Of a stretch of DNA of 24,496 nucleotides, positions 14,802 through 21,355 are shown piece after piece. The notes beneath the pieces were generated by a model. The model was not told the DNA's origin. It saw only the letters and a program-made list of their open reading frames with translations, and searched no databases. The position numbers and the translations under genes were made by a program. This stretch comes from DASYAE01 sp036501535 (GTDB lineage: Bacteria > Actinomycetota > Actinomycetes > Streptomycetales > Catenulisporaceae): assembly GCA_036501535.1 (NCBI GenBank), contig DASYAE010000168.1:1-24496 (forward strand), in the 5' to 3' direction. How positions within the stretch are numbered: the first letter of the stretch is position 1; every line of letters begins with the position of its first letter.

Positions 14802-15728
14802 ATGACGACGCAGACGCCGGAGCCGGCCGGGGCGGGCGTGGCGACCGTGCCCGAGCGCGAGCGCACCGCCGACCGGCTGCTGCGCTCGACGGCCGCGCGC
14901 GCCTACGACCCCGACCTCGACATCGACTGGGCGGCGCCGCTGGTCGAGGGCGCGCCGTTCATGAAGCTGGAGCGCTGCTCGCTCTACGGCACGCCGGTCT
15001 GGGAGCAGCTGACGCAGGACCAGCGGATCGAGCTGTCCAAGCACGAGGCGGCCAGTGTCGCGAGCGTGGGCCTGTGGCTCGAGTTCGTCCTCATGCGGAT
15101 GCTGGCGAAGCTGGCCTACAACGGCGACCCGACCAGCGCCAGGATCCAGTACGCGCTGGCCGAGACCGCCGAGGAGTGCCGCCACTCGACGATGTTCGCC
15201 CGGATGATCACGCGGATGGGCGCGCCGGCCTACGGGCCCTCGCAGCACGTGCACCGGCTCGGCAAGATCCTGCCGGCGATCGCGAGCGGCCCGCTGCTGT
15301 GGGGCGCCATCCTGATCGGCGAGGAGATCACCGACCGGTTCCAGCGCGAGATGGTCGAGGACGAGCGGATCCAGCCGCTGATGCGCATGGTCAACCGGAT
15401 CCACATCCTGGAGGAGGCCCGGCACATCGGCTTCGCCCGCGACGAGCTGGCCCGCGCGGCCGCCGAGCTGCCCGGATGGCGGCTGCCGGCGCAGCGGGCG
15501 CTGCTGGCGCACGTCGGCTTCCTCGTGACCAGGAGCCTGATCAACCCGGAGGTCTACCGCGCGGTCGGGCTCGATCCGCGGCGGACCCACCGGATCGCCA
15601 TGGCGAACCCGCACCACCAGGAGACGATCCGGTTCGGCGGCGAGAAGATCATGGCCGTGCTCGACGACGCGGGCCTGGTCGGCGCGCCGGGCATGCACTG
15701 GTGGAAGGCGTCGTTCCTGGTGGCGTAG
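14802..15728 (+). CDS. AurF-type non-haem diiron oxygenase
   Basis: This 308-aa all-helical protein matches the AurF (p-aminobenzoate N-oxygenase) family. Candidate iron ligands are E94 (GLWLEF), E125 and H128 (EECRH), E174 (GEEITDRF), H201, E205 and H208 (HILEEARH). The spacings H-x3-E-x2-H, E-x2-H and 27 residues from E174 to H201 agree with AurF's ligand set (E101, E136, H139, E196, H223, E227, H230). AurF oxidises an aryl amine, but many actinobacterial relatives have unknown substrates, so the reaction here is open (N-oxygenation or hydroxylation). GGGAGG lies 5 nt before the ATG. It is divergent from the TetR gene. Confidence 0.9.
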   Translation: MTTQTPEPAGAGVATVPERERTADRLLRSTAARAYDPDLDIDWAAPLVEGAPFMKLERCSLYGTPVWEQLTQDQRIELSKHEAASVASVGLWLEFVLMRMLAKLAYNGDPTSARIQYALAETAEECRHSTMFARMITRMGAPAYGPSQHVHRLGKILPAIASGPLLWGAILIGEEITDRFQREMVEDERIQPLMRMVNRIHILEEARHIGFARDELARAAAELPGWRLPAQRALLAHVGFLVTRSLINPEVYRAVGLDPRRTHRIAMANPHHQETIRFGGEKIMAVLDDAGLVGAPGMHWWKASFLVA

Positions 15729-15740
15729 CCGCCGCGGCTA
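15726..15740. terminator. Hairpin at the convergent diiron oxygenase / aldo-keto reductase junction
   Basis: TAGCCG (15726-15731) and CGGCTA (15735-15740) form a short stem that includes the oxygenase stop codon. The genes' stops are only 15 bp apart, so this may serve both directions; the stem is short and has no T-tract. Confidence 0.45.
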
Positions 15741-15743
15741 TGA

Positions 15744-16820
15744 CTATGCGGCCGCTTGCGCCGCGGCGCGCTCGGACGCGGGGCGGCGGCGCAGGGCCGG
15801 GTCGGCCAGCGCGGGCGGGGTGCGGACGTCCGGGTTGTAGAGATCGGCGCCGGGCGGCACGATCCGGTCGATCCGGTCCAGCGCCTCGTCGCCGAGGGCC
15901 AGCGAGGCGCCGGCGAGCAGGTCCTCGAGCTGCTGCATGGTCCGCGGGCCGATGATGACCGAGGTGACGTCCGGGTGCGCCGCCGGGAAGGCGACCGCGA
16001 GCTGCGGCAGCGAGCAGCCGAGGTCGTCGGCCAGCCGCACGAATTCCTCGATGGCGTCGAACTTGGCGGCGGCGCCGGGCAGCGCCGGATCGAACCGCGC
16101 CGGGTTGAGCGCGGGGCGGCCCGCGGCCAGGTCGACGGCCTGTCCCTTGCGGTACTTGCCGGACAGCAGGCCCCACGCGAGCGGCGACCAGGTCAGCACG
16201 CCCATACCCAGCCGCCGGCAGGTCGGCAGCAGCGCCGCCTCGATGCCGCGGGCCAGCAGCGAGTAAGGGGGCTGCTCGGTGCGGAACCGCATCAATCCGC
16301 GCCGCTCGGCGACATGGTGGGCATCGACGATCTCGTCGGCGGGGAAGGTCGAGCAGCCGAACGCGCGGATCTTCCCGGCCCGCACCAGATCGGTCAGCGC
16401 CCAGAGCGTCTCCTCGACGTCCGTCGCGGGATCGGGCCGGTGGATCTGGTAGAGGTCGATCCAGTCGGTCTGCAGCCGCCGCAGGCTGTCCTCGACCTCC
16501 CGCACGATCCAGCGCCGCGAGTTGCCGCCGCGGTTGGGTCCGTCGCCCATCGGGAAGTGCACCTTGGTGGCCAGCACGACCTCGTCGCGGCGGCCCTTGA
16601 GCGCCTTGCCGACGATCTCCTCGCACTCGCCGGCCGAGTACATGTCGGCGGTGTCGACGAAGTTGATCCCGGAGTTCAGGGCGGCATGGACGATCCGGGC
16701 GCACTCCTCGTGGTCGGGGTTGCCGATGGCGCCGAACATCATGGTGCCGAGGCAGTACGCGCTCACCTCGATGCCGGTGCCGCCGAGCGTTCGATACCGC
16801 GGGCTGTTGCTGATTGCCAT
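15744..16820 (-). CDS. Aldo/keto reductase
   Basis: This 358-aa protein has the AKR tetrad: Asp56 and Tyr61 (FVDTADMYSAGECEE), Lys86 (VLATKVHFP) and His127 (DLYQIHRPDP). Further family segments are RYRTLGGTGIEVSAYCLGTM at the start and SVIIGPRTMQQLEDLL near the end (NADPH site). AKRs reduce aldehydes or ketones with NADPH in the cytoplasm; the substrate is unknown. The ATG at 16820 is chosen because family homology begins at residue 9; longer frames up to 16991 are composition-driven. There is no Shine-Dalgarno, and a -10-like TAGCGT ends 7 bp upstream, so the mRNA is probably leaderless. It is divergent from the GH92 gene. Confidence 0.92.
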   Translation of the reverse strand: MAISNSPRYRTLGGTGIEVSAYCLGTMMFGAIGNPDHEECARIVHAALNSGINFVDTADMYSAGECEEIVGKALKGRRDEVVLATKVHFPMGDGPNRGGNSRRWIVREVEDSLRRLQTDWIDLYQIHRPDPATDVEETLWALTDLVRAGKIRAFGCSTFPADEIVDAHHVAERRGLMRFRTEQPPYSLLARGIEAALLPTCRRLGMGVLTWSPLAWGLLSGKYRKGQAVDLAAGRPALNPARFDPALPGAAAKFDAIEEFVRLADDLGCSLPQLAVAFPAAHPDVTSVIIGPRTMQQLEDLLAGASLALGDEALDRIDRIVPPGADLYNPDVRTPPALADPALRRRPASERAAAQAAA

Positions 16821-16827
16821 GGGTGGG

Positions 16828-16858
16828 ACGCTAGGTGCTAGAGCGCGCTCTAGGTCAA
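16828..16858 (-). promoter_or_regulatory. Aldo/keto reductase promoter with embedded 16-bp palindrome
   Basis: On the minus strand, TTGACC (complement of 16853-16858) and TAGCGT (complement of 16828-16833) are candidate -35 and -10 boxes with a 19-bp spacer. The perfect palindrome CTAGAGCGCGCTCTAG (16838-16853) fills this spacer. A bound dimer would block RNA polymerase. Confidence 0.7.
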
Positions 16859-16942
16859 ACGACTTTTCGCTCTCGCCGGCGCACGAGGGCGGCCGGACGC
16901 CGGATCGGGTCAAGAGTCGGTTATGCGCGTGCCGGAAGTGCG

Positions 16943-16962
16943 CGCCGCCTTGACTGGCGGCG
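16943..16962 (+). promoter_or_regulatory. Inverted repeat around TTGACT upstream of the GH92 gene
   Basis: CGCCGCC (16943-16949) and GGCGGCG (16956-16962) are perfect arms flanking TTGACT (16950-16955), a good -35 box. The GTG start at 16985 is close enough for leaderless transcription, although the -10 (around 16974-16979) is weak. Confidence 0.45.
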
Positions 16963-16984
16963 GGGCTCGTGACTTCATGCCCGT

Positions 16985-19900
16985 GTGACAACGTTGTCGT
17001 ACCACGCCCCGCGCATTCGGCGCCGGGCTCGCATCCGCCTGTTCGCCACGGCCGCCGCGGCCGCGGTCCTGCTCGCCCCGGCGATGGCCCAAGCCGCGAC
17101 AGGCAGCGGCTCCGGGGCCGGCGCCGGTTTCGTCACCGATCCGGCCGGGCTGGTCGATCCGCTGGTCGGCACCGGGAGCGGCGGCGCGGTCGTCGGGCAG
17201 GTGGACACCTTTCCCGGGGCGGACATGCCGTTCGGCATGGTGCAGTGGAGCCCTGACACCTCCTCGCGGCCGGACGGCGGCGGTTACAACTACGACGACT
17301 CAAGCATCTCCGGGTTCAGCCTCACGCACGTCTCCGGGCCCGGCTGCGCGGTCGCCGGGGACTTCCCGATCCTTCCGATAACCGGCGCGGTGCCGAGCGA
17401 TCCCGACTCGGCCTCCGCGTCGTTCAGCCACTCCTCGGAGAGCGCGCATCCGGGTTCGTACTCCGTCACCGCGGGCGGGGTGGGCACGCAGCTGGCGGTG
17501 ACCGACCGCACCGGCCTCGCGCAGTTCTCCTACCCCGCCACGACGCAGGCGCAGCTGCTGGTAAAGGTCGCGGACAGCGCCAACGGCAGCTCCTCGGCGA
17601 CCTTCCAGACCGTCGGCGACGACGAGATCACCGGCGCCGTCACCAGTGGGCACTTCTGCGGCCAGCCGGACAGCTACACCGTCTACTTCGCGGCCAGGTT
17701 CGACCGGTCCTTCACCGCGTCGGGCACGTGGGGCGGCGCCAGCGCGGCGCAGGTCACCAAGTCCGCCGGCGGCACCGGCGTCACCGAGCACGGGAAGCAG
17801 GACCCGCAGGCGAAGCAGTACAACGCGCAGCAGACCTCTTCGTCGAACGCGGCGGCGGCCGGGCAGCAGGGCTCGGGCGTCGTGGCAGGGGGCTGGCTCA
17901 CCTTCGACACGTCGAAGAACCCGGATGTCGGCATGCAGGTCGCCGTCTCGTACGTGAGTGCGCAGGGCGCGCTGGGCAACCTGGCCGCCGAGGCGCGCAC
18001 CTTCGACGTCGGCAAGGTCGCCGCGCAGGCCACCGCCGCCTGGAACCGGCAGCTGGGCACGATCTCCGTCCGCGGCGGCAGCGCCACCGCGCAGGCCGAG
18101 TTCTACACCGCGCTCTACCACGCCTCGCTCGAGCCGAGCCTGTTCAGCGACGCGAACGGCGAATACATGGGCTTTGACTCAAAGGTGCACCGCGTGCAGC
18201 CCGGCCACGCGCAGTACGCGAACTACTCCGGCTGGGACATCTACCGCTCCGAAGTGCCCTTACTCGCCACCATCGATCCCGGCGTCGCCTCGGACATGGC
18301 GACCTCGCTGCTCAACGACGCGGCGCAGGGCGGCTCGCTGCCCAAGTGGCCGGTCGCGAACGGCTACACCGGCGTGATGAACGGCGACGCGGCCGACCCG
18401 ATCCTGGCCGATACCTACGCCTTCGGCGCCAAGGGCTTTGACACGACAGCCGCGCTGGCGGACATGGTCAACGGCGCCGACGGCACCACCGGCGCGCCGG
18501 GTCAGGGCTGGTACGTCGAGCGGCCCAACGCAGCGGCCTACATCGCCGACGGCTATGTGCCGAACGTCGGCTCCGACTCGATCAGCCCGGTGCCCAACGG
18601 CGCCTCCGAGACCCTCGAATACGCCCTCGACGACTTCTCGATCTCCCGGCTGGCGCAGGACACCGGCCGGCAGTCGACCGCCGGCACGTTCACCCAGCGT
18701 TCGCAGAACTGGGAGAACCTCTTCGACACCGCGGACGGCGGATACATCGAGCCGCGCGACGCCGCCGGCGCGTTCCCGTCCGGGGCGCCGGTGCAGACCG
18801 GTGCGGGCTTCGGACAGGACGGGTTCCAGGAGGGCAACGCGGCGCAGTACACGTGGATGGTCCCGCAGAACCTCCAGGGCCTGATCCAGGGCCTCGGCGG
18901 GAACCAGGCCACCGCGACCCGGCTCGACACCTACTTCAGCCAGCTCAACGCCGGACCGAACGAGCCGTACCAGTGGCAGGGCAACGAGCCCTCGCTGGAC
19001 ACGCCGTGGGTCTACGACAGCGTCGGCGAGCCGTGGAAGACGCAGTCCACGGTGCAGGAGATCATAAGCCAGCTCTACTCGCTGGCCCCCGGCGGTGAGC
19101 CGGGCAACGACGACCTCGGCGCGATGAGCTCGTGGTACGTGTGGGCCGCGCTCGGTCTGTACCCGCAGACGCCCGGCGTGTCCGAGTTCGTACTCGGCAC
19201 GCCGACCTTCTCCCAGGAAGTCATCCACGGCGCGTACGGGAACCTGACCGTGAACGCGCAGGGCGCGGGCGACACGTACGTGCAGGGGCTGAAGGTCGAC
19301 GGCCGGTCCACCAACCTGACCTGGGTCGACCCGAGCCGCGTGCACGAGCTCGACTTCACCCTGTCGAAGAGCCCTAACACGAGCTGGGGCGCGGCCGCCG
19401 CGGACGCGCCGCCGTCGTTCGGCGCCGGCCCGGTGCACTTCCCGGCGAGCACCGCCGCGACGCTCGAGGTGAACCCCGGCCAGGTGCTGCTCGCCCCCGG
19501 CGCGAGCACGACGGTCTCGGTCGAGGCCGACAACACGCTCGGCACTTCGGGCCCTGCGACGGTGGGCTGGAGCGCGACGACGCCGACCGGCCTGTCGCTC
19601 TCGGCGAGCCCGTCCTCCGGCACGATCACCGCGCCGGCCGGCGGAACGGCGCAGACGGCGGTCACCATCACCGCCGCCGCGGGCACGACCACCGGCTACT
19701 ACCAGGTCGCCTTCGCCGCGAAGGCCTCGAACGGCGCAGCGATACCCGGTGTCTCGCTGCTGGTGACGGTCGCTCAGCCGGGTGAAAGCATCCCGACCGC
19801 GTACGTGTCCAACTACAGCGACAACACCGTGACGCCGGTCGATACGCGCACGGACACCGCCGGACCGCCGATCCCGGTGGGCAGCGGTCCGGACGGGATG

Positions 19901-20665
19901 ATCGTGGCCGGCGGCGACCTGTTCGTGGCCAACAACAACAGCAACAACGTCACGGTGATCGACACCTCGACCAACGCCGTGATCGCGACGATCCCGGTCG
20001 GCAGCGTGGCGGCCGACGTCGCGGCGACCCCGGACGGCAAGACCGTCTGGGTGACCAACTTCGGCGACGGCACCGTTCAGCCGATCGACGTGGCGACGCT
20101 CACCGCCGGTACGCCGATCGCCGTAGGCAGCCAGCCGGAACGGCTCGCGGTCAGCCCGGACGGCGCACAGCTCTGGGTCGCCAACCAGGGCAGCGGCACG
20201 GTCAGCGACGTCGACCTGGCGACCGGCGCCGTCACGCACACGATCACCGTCGGCTCGGCACCGTTTGGCGTAGCGGTCACACCGGACAGCAGCCAGGTGT
20301 TCATCACCAACGGCGGATCGTCCTCGGTCTCGGTCATCAGCGCGGCGAGCGACAGCGTGACGGCGACGATCCCGACCGGCGCCGGCCCGCAGTACGTCCA
20401 GATCTCGCCGGACGGCACGACGGCCTACGTCGCGGACTTCGGCGCCGGCGGCGTCACCCCGATCACGGTGGCGACGGACACCGCCGGGGCCTTCATCGCG
20501 ACCGGCAGCGGCGCCTACGCGGTCGGCTTCAGCCCGGACGGTACGACCGCGTGGGTGGTGGACACCAACGCCAACAACGTGGTCCCGATCACCGTTGCGA
20601 CCGGCACCGCAGGCGCCGCGGTCACCGTCGGCAACGTGCCTGATGGAGTAACGGTCACCGGATAG
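16985..20665 (+). CDS. Secreted GH92 glycosidase (alpha-mannosidase-like) with NEW3-like and seven-bladed YVTN propeller domains
   Basis: This 1226-aa exported protein starts with a signal peptide (Arg-rich RIRRRARIRLF, hydrophobic core, likely cut after AMAQA at 37). Residues about 50-800 are glycoside hydrolase family 92. Visible segments are LVDPLVGTG, DTFPGADMPFGMVQWSPDTS, KWPVANGYTGVMNGDAADPI, EGNAAQYTWMVPQ (about 615), GNEPSLDTPWVYD (about 665) and GNDDLGAMSSWYVWAALGLY (about 706), which carry the expected acidic catalytic residues. GH92 enzymes are Ca-dependent exo-alpha-mannosidases. Residues about 828-930 look like a NEW3 beta-sandwich, and about 937-1226 form seven YVTN repeats (IPVGSGPDG, VAVTPDSS, WVANQGSGTV types), enough for one closed propeller. 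The GTG start has no Shine-Dalgarno; TTG at 16994 is an alternative. Confidence 0.92.
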   Translation: MTTLSYHAPRIRRRARIRLFATAAAAAVLLAPAMAQAATGSGSGAGAGFVTDPAGLVDPLVGTGSGGAVVGQVDTFPGADMPFGMVQWSPDTSSRPDGGGYNYDDSSISGFSLTHVSGPGCAVAGDFPILPITGAVPSDPDSASASFSHSSESAHPGSYSVTAGGVGTQLAVTDRTGLAQFSYPATTQAQLLVKVADSANGSSSATFQTVGDDEITGAVTSGHFCGQPDSYTVYFAARFDRSFTASGTWGGASAAQVTKSAGGTGVTEHGKQDPQAKQYNAQQTSSSNAAAAGQQGSGVVAGGWLTFDTSKNPDVGMQVAVSYVSAQGALGNLAAEARTFDVGKVAAQATAAWNRQLGTISVRGGSATAQAEFYTALYHASLEPSLFSDANGEYMGFDSKVHRVQPGHAQYANYSGWDIYRSEVPLLATIDPGVASDMATSLLNDAAQGGSLPKWPVANGYTGVMNGDAADPILADTYAFGAKGFDTTAALADMVNGADGTTGAPGQGWYVERPNAAAYIADGYVPNVGSDSISPVPNGASETLEYALDDFSISRLAQDTGRQSTAGTFTQRSQNWENLFDTADGGYIEPRDAAGAFPSGAPVQTGAGFGQDGFQEGNAAQYTWMVPQNLQGLIQGLGGNQATATRLDTYFSQLNAGPNEPYQWQGNEPSLDTPWVYDSVGEPWKTQSTVQEIISQLYSLAPGGEPGNDDLGAMSSWYVWAALGLYPQTPGVSEFVLGTPTFSQEVIHGAYGNLTVNAQGAGDTYVQGLKVDGRSTNLTWVDPSRVHELDFTLSKSPNTSWGAAAADAPPSFGAGPVHFPASTAATLEVNPGQVLLAPGASTTVSVEADNTLGTSGPATVGWSATTPTGLSLSASPSSGTITAPAGGTAQTAVTITAAAGTTTGYYQVAFAAKASNGAAIPGVSLLVTVAQPGESIPTAYVSNYSDNTVTPVDTRTDTAGPPIPVGSGPDGMIVAGGDLFVANNNSNNVTVIDTSTNAVIATIPVGSVAADVAATPDGKTVWVTNFGDGTVQPIDVATLTAGTPIAVGSQPERLAVSPDGAQLWVANQGSGTVSDVDLATGAVTHTITVGSAPFGVAVTPDSSQVFITNGGSSSVSVISAASDSVTATIPTGAGPQYVQISPDGTTAYVADFGAGGVTPITVATDTAGAFIATGSGAYAVGFSPDGTTAWVVDTNANNVVPITVATGTAGAAVTVGNVPDGVTVTG
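19793..20662 (+). repeat. Seven YVTN propeller repeats within the GH92 protein
   Basis: Seven units of about 40 residues each begin near AYVSNYSDNT, LFVANNNSNN, TVWVTNFGDG, QLWVANQGSG, QVFITNGGSS, TAYVADFGAG and TAWVVDTNAN. Each has a VTPID-like strand, a PVGSxP turn and a VSPDG-type loop. The last unit ends four residues before the stop, so the propeller is complete and terminal. Confidence 0.85.
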
Positions 20666-20671
20666 CAACAA

Positions 20672-20722
20672 CGCCGCCGGTCGGAACACGCAGGTAATTC
20701 ACTCGTGTTCCGACCGGTGGCG
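20672..20722 (+). terminator. Strong 19-bp stem hairpin after the GH92 gene
   Basis: The arms 20672-20690 and 20704-20722 pair over 19 positions with one G-T wobble, around a 13-nt loop. It begins 7 bp after the GH92 stop. No T-tract follows, but the stem is very stable. It ends 18 bp before the next gene's GTG. Confidence 0.85.
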
Positions 20723-20740
20723 TGATTATCGTGATCGGCT

Positions 20741-21322
20741 GTGAGCAGGTTGATCGTCGTCAGCGGCATTCCGGCATCCGGCAAATCGACCGTGGCGCGC
20801 ATCCTCGCGCAGCGCTCGCGCTTCGGCGTCGTCGTGGACGGCGACGCAGTCGTGAACGGCGTGGTCAGCGGCGGGGTGCGGATGTCCCCGAACGCGAGCG
20901 ACGAGGCGCTGCGCCAGCTGCGGCTGCGCTACCGGGCCGCGCTGGCCATGGCCGAGGTCTACCTCGGCGGCGGCTTCGACGTCGTGTTCAACGAGAACAT
21001 CCTCGGCCCGGTCCTCGCCGAGCTGCCCGGCCTCGTGCCCTGTGACGAGTTCCACCTGGTCGTGCTGAATCCGGACGCCGAGACCGTGCTGCGGCGCGAC
21101 CGCGGCCGGCGCAAGACCGCGTACCGGGACAACGGCCGCTTCACGATCGACCAGCTGCACAGCCTGCTGGCGAACGAGACGCCGCGGCTCGGCCTCTGGC
21201 TCGACACGACGGACCAGACCCCTGACGAGACCGCGGACGCCGCGCCCGACGGGCTGGACCGTGCGCGGATGCGATCGACCGCCCAGACTGCCCGGACTGC
21301 ACAGCCCGCCGCGCCCACCTGA
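20741..21322 (+). CDS. Small P-loop NTPase, kinase-like
   Basis: This 193-aa protein opens with LIVVSGIPASGKSTVARIL, a textbook Walker A (GIPASGKST, 9-17). VVDGDAVVNGV follows, typical of small-molecule kinases and phosphotransferases (shikimate kinase, chloramphenicol phosphotransferase and AAA_33-like groups). A DVVFNENIL strand and a basic lid-like RRDRGRRKTAYRDNGRF (about 117-133) support ATP-dependent phosphoryl transfer. The acceptor is unknown. The C-terminal 30 residues are Ala/Thr-rich and likely disordered. The GTG start lacks a Shine-Dalgarno; TATCGT (20728-20733) would be a suitable -10 for a leaderless mRNA. It stands alone between two hairpins. Confidence 0.85.
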   Translation: MSRLIVVSGIPASGKSTVARILAQRSRFGVVVDGDAVVNGVVSGGVRMSPNASDEALRQLRLRYRAALAMAEVYLGGGFDVVFNENILGPVLAELPGLVPCDEFHLVVLNPDAETVLRRDRGRRKTAYRDNGRFTIDQLHSLLANETPRLGLWLDTTDQTPDETADAAPDGLDRARMRSTAQTARTAQPAAPT

Positions 21323-21323
21323 T

Positions 21324-21353
21324 CACGGGCGCGGCGGAACAGCCTGCGCCGTG
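21324..21353. terminator. Hairpin between convergent kinase-like and SGNH genes
   Basis: CACGGGCGC (21324-21332) pairs with GCGCCGTG (21346-21353), leaving one bulged base and a 13-nt loop. It fills the 33-bp gap between the two stop codons and may terminate both genes. Confidence 0.55.
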
Positions 21354-21355
21354 TC

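Noticed and set aside
15744..16991. Longer start (16991) for the aldo/keto reductase
   Set aside because: The extra 57 residues lack homology, would cover the palindromic promoter, and overlap the divergent GH92 start.
18260..20689. 809-codon open frame on the - strand over the GH92 gene
   Set aside because: It is composed of low-complexity Arg/Asp/Gly-rich sequence opposite clear GH92 and YVTN homology, so it is a composition artefact.
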